Assembly: GCA_049518415.1 (NCBI GenBank)
Contig: JBEKRX010000052.1
Span: 14,785 to 78,784, forward strand
Source: CAVQND01 sp049518415
GTDB taxonomy: Bacteria > Verrucomicrobiota > Verrucomicrobiia > Limisphaerales > UBA8199
DNA length: 64,000 nt
Direction: 5' to 3'
The notes below the pieces were generated by a model. That model was not told where the DNA came from and did no database searches. It saw nothing but the letters and a program-made list of their open reading frames with translations. Positions 43,362 to 53,700 of the stretch are shown piece by piece; the first letter of the stretch is position 1; every line of letters starts with the position of its first letter. Position numbers and translations under genes: made by a program.

Positions 43362-44888
43362 TTAGCCCGTTTGGTTGCTTTCGTCCACGACGACGTAGTG
43401 GCTGCTGCCGTGCTCCCAGACCCGAAGGAGCGTGTGCTTGTCCTTGGCGTTTTCGGTCAGCCGCACCGCGTCATCGGCGCTTTTCACCGGCTGCCGATTG
43501 ATTTCCTGGATCACGTCGCCCGGCTTGAGGCCCGCCTCAGCGGCGGCGGAATCCGGCTTCACTTCCGTAACGACCGCGCCCTTGAGCGTCTCCGGCAGGT
43601 TGAATTCATGGCGGGTCTGCCGGTCCGGGTCGCTCACGGCCACGCCGTTGAGTGTGCCGGTGTCTTTGTTGTTGTGCGTGTTGCCCTGGGCGAGTTGCTC
43701 GGTTCCGGGCAACGGCTTAATGGTTGCTTCCAGCGTCCTGGTCGAGCCATCGCGCCAGATTTTGACCGGCACCGTTGCGCCGGGCTTGGTCTCCCCCACG
43801 GCGAGTTTCATGTGCCGGCTGTCGGCAATGTTTTTGCCGTTATACTCCAGCACCACGTCGCCCTCCTTGAATCCGGCTTTGTCGGCCGGGCCGTTCGGCG
43901 CCACCTCGCCCACGAGCGCGCCGGTCGGCTCCTTGAGTTTGAACTCCTTGGCCAGCGCCGGGGTGACATCCTGGAGCCAGACCCCGAGATAACCGCGCGT
44001 GACGTGGCCGTATTTGACCAGACTGCCCATCACATTGCGGGCGAGGTCCGACGGGACTGCAAAGCTGACGCCCTGGCTGCCGCCGGAACGGCTCAGGATC
44101 GCGGTGTTGATGCCAATGAGCCGGCCCTCAACGTCCACCAAGGCGCCGCCGGAGTTGCCTGGATTGATCGCCGCATCCGTCTGGATGAAGTCCTCATAGT
44201 CCTCAATGCCCATGTTCCCTCGGCCGGTCGCGCTCACAATGCCCTGGGTGACCGTCTGGCCGACGCCGAACGGGTTGCCGATGGCCAGCACCACGTCGCC
44301 CACCTGCACTTTGTCGCTATCGGCCATTGGGACCACCGGCAAGTCCTGCGCGTCAATTTTGACCACCGCGACGTCCGACTTCGGGTCGCGGCCAATTACC
44401 GTGGCGGTGAACTCACGACCGTCCTGCAAAGTGACTTTCACCGCGTTGGCGCCGTCCACCACGTGATTGTTGGTCAGGATGTAGCCGTCCTTGGTGACGA
44501 TCACGCCCGACCCCAGACCATGCTCGCGTTGCGGGCCGAGCTGGCGCGGGGGGAACATCTGGCCGAATTGATCGCCGAAAAACCGTCTCCAGAACGGGTC
44601 GTTGAAACCGGGCCCCTGCTGGCCCGAGAGGTTTTTGATCGTGGTGGTCGTCTCGATCTTAACCACACCCGGCGCGACCCTTTTCACAATGGGCGCGAAG
44701 CTTCCGCGCGGCAGGCCATCCCGCGGCACGGAGGTCTCGTCCACCGGCACATTCACGGCCACAGGGCCAGATTTGATTTTCGCTGCTGACATGTCGGTAA
44801 AAGCCAGCGCTGTAGCCGCCAACGCGACGGCACTGGCCAGAACCAGGACGGGCAGCCGTTTTTGTAATTGATGGTACGTCGTTTTCAT
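43362..44888 (-). CDS. degP: Periplasmic serine protease/chaperone, Do/DegP family
   Basis: 508 residues, signal peptide (LPVLVLASAVALAATALAF), trypsin-like domain with His in GYILTNNHVVDG, Asp in GRDPKSDVAVVKID and Ser in DAAINPGNSGGALVD, then two PDZ domains (residues about 270-360 and 415-495; GAVVTEVKPDSAAAEAGLKPGDVIQEINRQPVKSADDAVRL). DegP/HtrA degrades or refolds damaged envelope proteins. It lies downstream of an efflux operon on the same strand, separated by 240 nt that may hold its own promoter, and ends in a terminator. Confidence 0.95.
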   Translation of the reverse strand: MKTTYHQLQKRLPVLVLASAVALAATALAFTDMSAAKIKSGPVAVNVPVDETSVPRDGLPRGSFAPIVKRVAPGVVKIETTTTIKNLSGQQGPGFNDPFWRRFFGDQFGQMFPPRQLGPQREHGLGSGVIVTKDGYILTNNHVVDGANAVKVTLQDGREFTATVIGRDPKSDVAVVKIDAQDLPVVPMADSDKVQVGDVVLAIGNPFGVGQTVTQGIVSATGRGNMGIEDYEDFIQTDAAINPGNSGGALVDVEGRLIGINTAILSRSGGSQGVSFAVPSDLARNVMGSLVKYGHVTRGYLGVWLQDVTPALAKEFKLKEPTGALVGEVAPNGPADKAGFKEGDVVLEYNGKNIADSRHMKLAVGETKPGATVPVKIWRDGSTRTLEATIKPLPGTEQLAQGNTHNNKDTGTLNGVAVSDPDRQTRHEFNLPETLKGAVVTEVKPDSAAAEAGLKPGDVIQEINRQPVKSADDAVRLTENAKDKHTLLRVWEHGSSHYVVVDESNQTG

Positions 44889-45040
44889 AATTGTCTCTGT
44901 CTCTGTAAGCTTAGAAGCTCCCACCATGACCAGAACCTGTCTGGAGAATTACAGATTTGTAAGCCACATGCCGCCAAACCGCCGGTCTGTGAGGTGAGGC
45001 GGACCCCAGGAGGGAAGGCAAACTCCCTGGCCGGAGAAAG

Positions 45041-45069
45041 GATCAAGACAAGCGACAGAACCTTGTCAA
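45041..45069 (-). promoter_or_regulatory. Promoter-like site in front of degP
   Basis: TTGACA (45064-45069), 17 nt, TTGATC (45041-45046) on the minus strand. The -10 match is poor and the site is about 150 nt in front of the ATG. Confidence 0.25.
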
Positions 45070-45128
45070 ACGCAAGAGGGAAAGCCCGCTGCCGGCACGG
45101 CCAGCAAGATGCCGGCGAGCGGAGTCAC

Positions 45129-48100
45129 TCAGGTTTCAGGCGCGGCTGCGGTTTGGGGTGTCGGTCTCGCGCGCCGGCTCAGCATTAAAAAGTAGGCCGT
45201 CGGCGTCGCCACCAGGGACAGCAACACCGAGATGCACAGCGCGCCGATGACAGCGATGGCGAGTGGCTTAAGCATGTCCGCCCCCCTGCCGATGCCATAG
45301 GCCAGCGGCAACATGCCGAACGCCGCCGCCAGCGAGGTCATGAGCACCGGCCGCAAGCGGCGATGGCCGGAGCGGACCAGCGCATCCTCCAGGCTCACAC
45401 CCTCGGCCCGCAAGTGCTCCACGAAGTCGAGCATCAGGATGCCGTTCTTGGCCACGATGCCGACGCCGATGATGGCGCCGAGGAAGGAGACGACGTTGAG
45501 GGACGTGCCGGTGATCCACAAGGCGAGCACGGTGCCGAACAGCGCCAGCACCGCGCCGAAGACGATGGCCACCGCTTCGTAGAACGACCGGAACTCAATC
45601 AGCAACACGGTAAAAACCAGGAAGATCGCCATCGCGAGCACCAGCATGAGGTTTCGGAAGGATTCTCGTTGCTGCTGGTAGAGGCCGCCAAACTCGATGG
45701 TGCCGGGCGGGATGGTCTTGTCCTGGCTGAGTTTGGCTTCGATTTCCGCCATCGCGCTGCCGAGGTCGCGGCCTTCGAGGCGCGCAGTCACGGCTACGTT
45801 CTGGCGCAAGTCTTCGCGGCGCAGTTCGAGCTGGCCGGGCTGCTCGATGACGTCGGCGACCTGGGAGAGTTTGACGAGCGCGCCGTCGGGGGTGCGCAAC
45901 GGCAATTCGCGCAGCGTGGCCATGCGGTCGATGCGTGCTCGGTCCACGAGGACGCGGATGTTCACCACACGGTCGCCTTCCAGCACGGTCGAAGCTTCGC
46001 GGCCCAGCATGGCGGTGTTGACGGCGGTGGCGACATCATCGGCGGTAAGACCGAACCGCTGGGCTTCGGTGGAGCGCACCCGGAGGCTGATGGTCGGGCC
46101 GGCGTAGATCAGGCCATCTTTGGTGTCCACGACGCCTCTAACCTGCTTCAATTGTTCCTCGACTTGCGGGGCCTTCCTTTTCAGGAACTCGAGGTCGGTG
46201 GAAAACAACTTTACCTCGATCGGCTGGGGCGACCAGGTGAGGTCGCCGATGAGGTCGCTGAGGACCCCGGGGAACTCCCACTCGATGCCGGGCAGGGTGG
46301 AGTTGAACCTGGCGCGCAATGCGCGGATGACTTCCTCGGTGTTGCGTTTGCGCTCGGGCTTGAGCTTGACCAGAAAATCGCCCGTGTTCGGTTCGGCGAT
46401 GGAGAGCGCGAGGCGGGCGCCCGTGCGGCGGGAGAAGCTTTCCACGTCGGGCATGGCCAGGAGGATTTGTTCGGCGAGCAAGAGTTGGCGATGAGTTTCT
46501 GTGAGGCTGGTGCCCGGCGGCGCGATGTAGTCGATGACGAAGGCGCCTTCGTCCATCGGGGGCAGGAATTCGCTTTCCAGGCGTTGATAGATCCCGCTGC
46601 CCAGCAGCAGCACCGCGCCACACGCGCCGAGGGTCAGCCAGCGATGGCGGAGCGCGGCACGCACGGCGACTTCGTAAGCGCGGATGACTTGCTGCAACAG
46701 GAATCCGCCTTCGTCGCTCCTGGGCGCATGGCCATGTTCCAGATGCCCACGGTCGCGTGTCAACCAGGCGGCGAGCGACGGCGTCAGGGTGAGCGCGAGC
46801 ACCAGCGAGGTCAGCAGTGCCACCACCATGGTGAGGGCCAGCGCGCGGAAGAACACGCCGGCAATGCCCTCCAGGAACGCCAGCGGAATGAAAACGACCA
46901 CCGGCGTGAGGGTGGAACCGACCAGCGGCACCAGAATCTCGCCGAGGCCGGCCTGAATGGCCTCGCGGCGCGCAAGGCCGCCGGCGATTTTGACGTAGAT
47001 GGCTTCCACCACCACGATGGCGTTGTCAATGACCAGCCCGATCGCCGCGGCAATGCCGCCCAGCGTCATGAGATTAAAGCTCAGCCCGGCGGCCTGCATC
47101 GCCACCAGGGTGATGAGCACCGTCACGGGAATGACCAGGACGGCGGTGAGCGTGATGCCCCAGTTTTTCAGGAAGAAATAGAGGATGAACACCGACAGGA
47201 TCAGGCCGAAGCCAATCGCGTCCCAGACACTGCGAACCGAGGCGCGAACGAACAGTGATTGGTCGTAGTAATAGGCGGTCTTCATGTCCGGCGGCAGGTC
47301 CTTTTTCAAATCGCGAAGCACCTCCTGGAGGCCGTTGGCGATGTCCAGCGTGCTGCCGTCGGGTTGGCTGCGGATGTTGAGCAGCACGGCGTTCACCCCT
47401 TCGGCGGTGACGACGTTGAAGACGGGTTCCGGCCCGCGCTCGACGCGGGCGAAGTCCTTGATGCGAACCGGATGCGAGTTCACGACGGCCACGGTGAGGT
47501 CCTCGAGGTCCGCGATGGAATGCACGCGTCCGTCCACGACGGCGAGATAGAGCGTGTAGTTCTCCTCGTGCATCCCGGTGGGCGCGATGAGATTGTTTTT
47601 GGCCAGCGCGTCGGCGACTTGCGCCAGGCCCAGCCCCGCCGCCTGCAAACGGCGCGGGTCCACGATGACGTGATATTCCGGCGTGCGTCCGCCCACCAGG
47701 TCCACGCGCGCCACCCCGGGGATGCGCAGGAAGCGCGGCTTGAGTTCGTAGCGGGCCGTCTCCCACAGCTCGGTGATGCTGCGTCGGGGGCTTGTGAGGC
47801 TCACGCCAATGATGGGGAACGCGGAGAACGTGAGCCTCCAGACGGTGGAGCTGGCCGTGGCGGGCAGCGTGGAACGAATCTGGGAGAGCCGGCTGTTCAC
47901 GTAAAGCTCCGACTGGATCATGTTCACCTGCCAGTTGAAGAAGACGCTGATTTCGGCCGAGCCGCGCCCCGTGATTGAGCGGATGGTGACCGAGCCGGGA
48001 ATGTCTTTCATCGCCTCTTCGATGGGCCGCGTGACGGTGGCCATCATCTCGTCCGCCGGCATCACGCCGTTGTCCACGAGGATGACGACGCGCGGGAAAT

Positions 48101-48233
48101 TCGTTTGGGGGAAGACCGACGACGACATGCGGAGGGCCGAGTAAACCCCCGCCAGACACAATGCGACGCTGATGAACGCGATGGCGAGTCTGTGGCGGAT
48201 GGCGAATTGGCCGAGGACGGTAGATTTACTCAT
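45129..48233 (-). CDS. RND efflux pump, HAE1-type, second operon
   Basis: 1034-residue pump starting MSKSTVLGQFAIRHRLAIAFISVALCLAGVYSALRMSSSVFPQTNFPRVVI; GTG at 48257, overlapping the adaptor stop by GTGA, is an alternative start. The TM4 motif reads LVIDNAIVVVEAIYVKI: one of the usual two proton-relay aspartates is Asn, as in some CzcA-like relatives. The second half has GIVAKNGILMLDFVEHLR. It is the last gene of the five-gene operon 45129-54854. Confidence 0.93.
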   Translation of the reverse strand: MSKSTVLGQFAIRHRLAIAFISVALCLAGVYSALRMSSSVFPQTNFPRVVILVDNGVMPADEMMATVTRPIEEAMKDIPGSVTIRSITGRGSAEISVFFNWQVNMIQSELYVNSRLSQIRSTLPATASSTVWRLTFSAFPIIGVSLTSPRRSITELWETARYELKPRFLRIPGVARVDLVGGRTPEYHVIVDPRRLQAAGLGLAQVADALAKNNLIAPTGMHEENYTLYLAVVDGRVHSIADLEDLTVAVVNSHPVRIKDFARVERGPEPVFNVVTAEGVNAVLLNIRSQPDGSTLDIANGLQEVLRDLKKDLPPDMKTAYYYDQSLFVRASVRSVWDAIGFGLILSVFILYFFLKNWGITLTAVLVIPVTVLITLVAMQAAGLSFNLMTLGGIAAAIGLVIDNAIVVVEAIYVKIAGGLARREAIQAGLGEILVPLVGSTLTPVVVFIPLAFLEGIAGVFFRALALTMVVALLTSLVLALTLTPSLAAWLTRDRGHLEHGHAPRSDEGGFLLQQVIRAYEVAVRAALRHRWLTLGACGAVLLLGSGIYQRLESEFLPPMDEGAFVIDYIAPPGTSLTETHRQLLLAEQILLAMPDVESFSRRTGARLALSIAEPNTGDFLVKLKPERKRNTEEVIRALRARFNSTLPGIEWEFPGVLSDLIGDLTWSPQPIEVKLFSTDLEFLKRKAPQVEEQLKQVRGVVDTKDGLIYAGPTISLRVRSTEAQRFGLTADDVATAVNTAMLGREASTVLEGDRVVNIRVLVDRARIDRMATLRELPLRTPDGALVKLSQVADVIEQPGQLELRREDLRQNVAVTARLEGRDLGSAMAEIEAKLSQDKTIPPGTIEFGGLYQQQRESFRNLMLVLAMAIFLVFTVLLIEFRSFYEAVAIVFGAVLALFGTVLALWITGTSLNVVSFLGAIIGVGIVAKNGILMLDFVEHLRAEGVSLEDALVRSGHRRLRPVLMTSLAAAFGMLPLAYGIGRGADMLKPLAIAVIGALCISVLLSLVATPTAYFLMLSRRARPTPQTAAAPET

Positions 48234-48253
48234 GGCGAGGGGTTCATCCAAGG

Positions 48254-49282
48254 TCACTTGCCCAGCACGCGAATCTTCGTCTCCTTGGGCAACCCGTAAG
48301 CGCCCTCCGTCACCACCGTCATGTCCGCCTGCAAGCCGTCCGCTTCAACTTCGACCAGGTTGCCGTCCCGTAGGCCGGCCTTTACCGGCTTTTGCACGGC
48401 CTTGTCATCTTGGACCAGCGCGATGACGGTTGCGCCCGCAGCATCTTTCACCACGCTCGCCACCGGCACGGCCAGACGGTCCTTGTGCTCTGCGCTGACA
48501 ATGCGAAGCGTCACAAACTGGCCGGGCCGCAGACCGGAGTTGGGGGGAATGCTGGCCCGCACGAGCGCCGTACCGGTTTTTGCGTCCAGCCCCGAGCTGA
48601 TGTAAGCCACCGCGCCCTTGAGAGGAGGCGCGGGCTGGTCCGCGAGGACCTCGGCCGGTTGACCCGCCTTGAGCGCAGCCAGTTCACTGCTGGGCACGTT
48701 GGCGCTGACGACCAGACGGTCCAGATCGATTACTTCGGCCAGAACGCTCGTCAGGTCCACGGCTTCGCCGGGCTTGACGTTGAGGCGCAGGAGCGTGCCG
48801 GCCAGGGGCGATTGGACGCGCAGGAGGGCCTGCTGGGCGCGGGCGGCGGCCAGTTGTTGCTCAGCTTCCTGCAGGGCCTTTTGCGAGGTGCCGTCCACCT
48901 GAACAAGTTTCTTCTGTCGTTCCAAGGTCTTTTCGGCGAAGGTCACGGCCACATCGGCCGCGCGGCTGTCGAGTTGGAACAACACGGCGCCTTTGTCCAC
49001 GCGCTGGCCTTCGACGCACTTGACCTCCGCCACCACGCCGGGAACAGATGGCCCAACGCGCGCGCTGGCGGCGGGGCGCTCGCCCGCCGGCTCCGCCTCG
49101 ACCGTGCCGTAGGCGATGACATAGCCGCGCAAGGTGGCCCGCGCGATTTTGCCGACGCGGACTGGAACTTCCGTGTCGGGCTTCTGCTCTGCCTCCTCTG
49201 GTTTGGCCGGCTTGAACCAGACGAGCCAGGCGAGGCCCGCAACGGCCGCCAGGAGGACGCTGATGAAGACAATCTTTTTCAT
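48254..49282 (-). CDS. RND periplasmic adaptor (first of two in operon)
   Basis: 342-residue HlyD/AcrA-like adaptor. Hydrophobic N-terminus (KKIVFISVLLAAVAGLAWLVWF), lipoyl half (RVGPSVPGVVAEVKCVEGQRVDKGAVLFQLDSRAADVA), alpha-hairpin of about 50 residues, second lipoyl half (RVQSPLAGTLLRLNVKPGEAVDLTSVLAEVIDLDRLVVSANV), beta-barrel and C-terminal part. Its ATG overlaps the stop of the TolC-like gene (ATGA) and its stop is near the pump start, so it is in the operon. Confidence 0.92.
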   Translation of the reverse strand: MKKIVFISVLLAAVAGLAWLVWFKPAKPEEAEQKPDTEVPVRVGKIARATLRGYVIAYGTVEAEPAGERPAASARVGPSVPGVVAEVKCVEGQRVDKGAVLFQLDSRAADVAVTFAEKTLERQKKLVQVDGTSQKALQEAEQQLAAARAQQALLRVQSPLAGTLLRLNVKPGEAVDLTSVLAEVIDLDRLVVSANVPSSELAALKAGQPAEVLADQPAPPLKGAVAYISSGLDAKTGTALVRASIPPNSGLRPGQFVTLRIVSAEHKDRLAVPVASVVKDAAGATVIALVQDDKAVQKPVKAGLRDGNLVEVEADGLQADMTVVTEGAYGLPKETKIRVLGK

Positions 49283-50688
49283 GGGTGGGTGTTTACTGGG
49301 TTGGATTCCGAGGCTCGCGGGGAGGTCTGCCAAACGGAGACAGGCAGACCCAGCGGACCTTGCAGCGCGTCTTCCAACCGCACCAGCGCCTGCTGCGACT
49401 TCACCAGCGCGTCGAGACGAGCCAGCGCGGAAGCGCTCAGTTGCAGGCGCAACGCCGCCAATTCGCCCTTGGAAAGCTCTCCCGCGTCGAACATCGCGCG
49501 CGACCTTTGCTCCTGCTGCTGCAATCTCGCCAGCAGTTCATCGGCGGCCGCCCGCTTCCGCAAGGCCGCGCCATACCCCGCCAGCGCCTGGTCAATCTCG
49601 GAGAGCACACGGGCTTGGAGGGCGTTGAATTGGGCGGCGGACTCGGCCCGCTTGGCCTTGGCTTCGGCGATCGGGCCTTGGTTTTGGTTGAGCACCGGCA
49701 GCGTCACCGTGAGTCCAAGCGACCATTTGCTGTCACCTTGATCGAACTGGTAGCCCGGACTGAGGTGAAGGTCAGGGTATTGCCTGGCAATTTCCAGTTG
49801 CAGCGCCGACTGGCTGGCGGCGTAGTTGGCCAGCGCGCTCAGAATATCCGAGCGATTGAGCAAGGCCTGCCGGCGAGCGTCGGCCACCGCCACTTCGTCC
49901 GGCAACCGGCCCAGGCCATCGAACGAAAACTTCACGCCCTCCAGCGCGCTGGCCGGGACGCCAACAGCCTCGGCCAATTGAACCCGGGCCTCGGCGCTTT
50001 GCCGCTCCGCGTCCCGCAAGGCGAGCCGCGTGCCGTCCGCCGCGATGCCCGCCTGAGCGACTTCAAAAGCCGAAACCGCGCCCGCCGCGTGCTGGCCTTC
50101 CAGCAACCGAAGATTCTCGGCCTGGAGCGCCTGCTGCTCCCGCAGGATCGCCTCGGTTTCCCGCGCCGCGTTGAGTTCCACCAGACTCCGTCTTACCCCG
50201 CTGCGCACCTGCCAGGCGGCGGAGGCGACTCTCAACCGCGCGGCTTCCGAAAGCCGAACCGCCTGGGCGATGCGATAGCCGCGCTTGCCGGCCGTCTCAA
50301 TCGGAATGTCCAGCGTCCCCAGCGGTATCCAAGGAGAGGGTGCCAGGGTGGTGAAGTTGTAACCAGGCGTGACGTTCACCGTGGGATTGGGCCGCTCCCC
50401 GGCAGTGACTTTTCCAGCCTGCGCCACGGCCCACTGGGCGCGGGCCAGGTCGAGGCTCGGGTGATAGAAGAAGGCCGCCAGCGTGAGCGACTCGAAATCC
50501 CACGAAGGCGCGGGCCATGCGGTCAGTTCGCGGTGGAGATTCTTTTCCAAAAACGACTTGAGGACAGGGCTGTCGAGCGAACGGCGCTCCAACCTCGCCC
50601 CCGTTTCCGCCGGCGAGATCGGCTGGTGCTCGAACCGGACGCAGCCAGCCAGAAGGCACAACAGGATGATGCTCAGACGGTGACTCAT
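49279..50688 (-). CDS. TolC-like outer membrane efflux protein
   Basis: 469 residues: lipoprotein-type signal (RLSIILLCLLAGC, Cys after lipobox), then the OEP repeats with long amphipathic helices (AQAVRLSEAARLRVASAAWQVRSGVRRSLVELNAARETEAILREQQALQAENLRLLEGQ) and SALQLEIARQYPDLHLSPGYQFDQGDSKWSLGLTVTLPVLNQNQGPIAEAKAKRAES, which is the TolC-family beta-strand and helix pattern. It is the only outer-membrane channel in the window and may serve both RND pumps of its operon, and perhaps also the mdtABC-like unit. Confidence 0.9.
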   Translation of the reverse strand: MSHRLSIILLCLLAGCVRFEHQPISPAETGARLERRSLDSPVLKSFLEKNLHRELTAWPAPSWDFESLTLAAFFYHPSLDLARAQWAVAQAGKVTAGERPNPTVNVTPGYNFTTLAPSPWIPLGTLDIPIETAGKRGYRIAQAVRLSEAARLRVASAAWQVRSGVRRSLVELNAARETEAILREQQALQAENLRLLEGQHAAGAVSAFEVAQAGIAADGTRLALRDAERQSAEARVQLAEAVGVPASALEGVKFSFDGLGRLPDEVAVADARRQALLNRSDILSALANYAASQSALQLEIARQYPDLHLSPGYQFDQGDSKWSLGLTVTLPVLNQNQGPIAEAKAKRAESAAQFNALQARVLSEIDQALAGYGAALRKRAAADELLARLQQQEQRSRAMFDAGELSKGELAALRLQLSASALARLDALVKSQQALVRLEDALQGPLGLPVSVWQTSPRASESNPVNTHP

Positions 50689-50739
50689 ACGAGCCAACAC
50701 TCAATTTGAATTGGCCGCAGAAATCAAGAACTACATGGC

Positions 50740-53700
50740 TCAACCGCGCGGCTCTCCGTCCGCTGCTTTCCTCTCAAAGCGTCCATGCCTCAGCGCCAGA
50801 GTCGGGAGTACCAGCAGATTCAGGGCGGTGGAAGTCAGCAGCCCGCCGAGAATCACCATCGCCATGGGACCCTCAATCTCGCGCCCGGCTTCACCTGCGC
50901 CCAGGGCCAGGGGCAGCAACCCGAGCGCGGTGACCAGCGCGGTCATGAGGATGGGCAGCAATCGTTCAGAAGCGCCACGGATCGCGGCGTCGAGTCCCCA
51001 CGTCAGGCCTTCCTCCTGCACCAGGTGCTCGAAGTGCGAAATCATCATGATCGAGTTGCGGGTGGTGATGCCAAAGAGCGTCACGAAGCCGACCAGCGAG
51101 CCAAGGGAAAGCGACCCGCCGGTCGCGAACACCGCCAGCACGCCGCCGATGAGGGCGAACGGCATGTTGACCAGCACCAGGAGCAAATTCCGCGGGTTGC
51201 GGAATACGATACTGAGCAGCAAAATGATGCCGACCCCGGCGATGGCCGAGTGCAACAACAGCTCACGCTTCGCCGCCGCCTGTGCCAACCCGGAGCCGCC
51301 AAACGTCGGATACACTCCTGCGGGAAATGAAAGTCTGGCCGCAATCTGCTGCTTCATTTCCTCGACGAACGAAGCCAGATCGCGCCCCGCCACGTTGGCG
51401 GTCACCTGTTGTCGGCGCCGCGCGCCTTCATGGGCAACCAGGTAGCGTCCCGTGGCCGGATAAATCTCGGCCAGCTCCCGCAAGGGCATCAGTTGGCCCT
51501 CGGAGTTGCGCAACAAAAGCGCGCCGATTTCCTCCGGCGCCTGGCGGCTTGCCTCGTCCAGGATCACGGTCACATCGAACACACGGTTGCCTTCGTAAGT
51601 TTGAGCGACCTCGGTCCCCTGATAGGCGGTTTGAACCGCATCCAGCACGTCAACGGGCAGAAAGCCAAACTGCGTCAGCCGCTCGGCTCGCAACCGCATG
51701 ACCACCTGGGGCGAGCCGGGCTGCGACTCGATTTGTACGTCGGTGGCGCCGCTGATCTCCGCCAGCGCCTGGCGCACCTCGCCGGCCTTTTGGTCGAGCA
51801 CCTCGAGGTCATCACCGAAAATGTTGACCACGACCTGCGCCGTGGTTCCCGAAAGGGTTTCTTCCATGCGCTCAGCCAGGAAGGGCATCACGCGAAACGT
51901 CAAACCAGGAAACTTTTCCAGTGCCTGGCGAATTTCACCCAGGGCGCCTTCCGCCGCCTCGCCGCTTAAGGGCTGCAAATCCACGTCCAATTCGCTGTAG
52001 TGCGTGCCCCAGGTGTCTTCCCCATTCTCCGCCCGTCCGGCCTGCTGCGAAACCGAGCGGATGTGCGGATTCTTTAATAGCCCTTGCGTAACTTGCCGGC
52101 CCAGGCGCAAGGAGGCCTCCAGCGAGGTGCCCGGCAGCGCGGCCATGTGCACAATGAAATGCCCTTCCCGAAATTCCGGCAAAAACTCACCGCCAAAGAA
52201 CGGCAGCGTGGCGGCCGCCGCCAGAAACATCACCAAAGCCACACTGATGACGGTGCGCGGCCGCTGGCTCAGCGAGCCAAGCCAGCGGCAATGCTGTGCT
52301 TTCATCCAGCGGACGTACCGTGGCTCTGCCTGCGGCCTGGTGCGCGAGAGCATCGCCAGGCACAGCGCCGGTGTGACGGTCAACGCCACCGCCAAAGAAG
52401 CGAGAATGGCCAGAATAAACGCGCTCGCCAGAGGCATGAATAGCTTTCCCTGGATGCCCGTCAGCGTCAGGATCGGAAAAAACACCAGCGCGACGATGAA
52501 CGTGGCATACACCACGGCGCTGCGGACCTCGAGCGACGCCTCCAGCACCACTTGAAAGAGCGGGCGTGGCTGCGCGCGGCTCAGGTTCTGCCGGGCACGC
52601 CGAAGAATGTTTTCCACGTCGATGATGGCGTCATCGACCACGACGCCAATGGCAATGGCAAAGCCGCCCAGCGTCAGCGTGTTTAAAGAAACCCCGCAGC
52701 GATCGAGCACCACGACGGCGGCCAGCAAGGACAGCGGAATCGACGTGAAGGAAATGAACGCCGTCCGCCAGTCCAGCAGAAAAAGGAACAACACCACCGC
52801 CACCAGGAGGCCGCCGAGCATCAGCGATTGGTTCACATTCTCAATCGAGGTCTCGATGAAGTTGGCGGCCCGAAACAACCGCCCTTGCACGGTGATGCTT
52901 TCGGAGGCAAACGCCGGCGCCAGCTCCGCCAGCGCGCTTTCCACGGCGCGCGTCACTTCCATCGTGTTCGCGCCATATTGGCTGTAAACCCCAACCACGA
53001 CACCGCGTTCGCCCATGATTTGGGCATCGCCGAATTTTGGCTCCGGCCCCTCGATGACCTTGGCCACGTCCTTCAAACGCACGCTCACGCCGTTATGGTG
53101 GGCGAGTGCCACTTCACCGAGTTGCGCCGCCGTCAGCGATTGGCCTTCCGTGCGCAGGACGATTCGTTGGTTCCCGTTATCCACAAACCCGGCGCCGCGG
53201 ACCGCCGTGGACTGCCGGGCGACCGCCAGCACATCCTGCAAAGCCAGGCCGTAAGCCAGGAGACGGTCTGGTCTTACCTGAATCTGAATTTGCCGCACTT
53301 CACCTCCGAAAATCTCCACCTTCGCGACCCCCGGCACTGCCAGTAGTCGTGGCCTGGCCGTCCAATCCGCAAACGTTCGCAGTGCCATCGGCGTGAGGTT
53401 GGTGGAAGTCAGTCCGAGAGCCAGCACCTTGCTGGTGGAGGAAATCAGCGGCCCCATTTTCGGCGACTTCACCCGCTGAGGCAGTGAGCCGGCCACTTGC
53501 GTCAACCGCTCGCTCACCATCTGGCGGACGCGGTAAATATCCGCGCGGTCACTGAATACGGCGGTAATGGCCGAGAGCCCTTGAATCGATTGCGAGCGCA
53601 GGGCGACCAGGTCGGGCGCGCCGTTGAGGCCGTTCTCCAGCGGCCGGGTCACCAGTGCTTCCACTTCCTCGGGCGATAATCCCGGCGCTTCGGTTTGGAT

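Noticed and set aside
45363..47258. Plus-strand frame of about 630 codons within the HAE1-like pump gene
   Set aside because: Antisense shadow with Asp/Gln/His bias and no domain.
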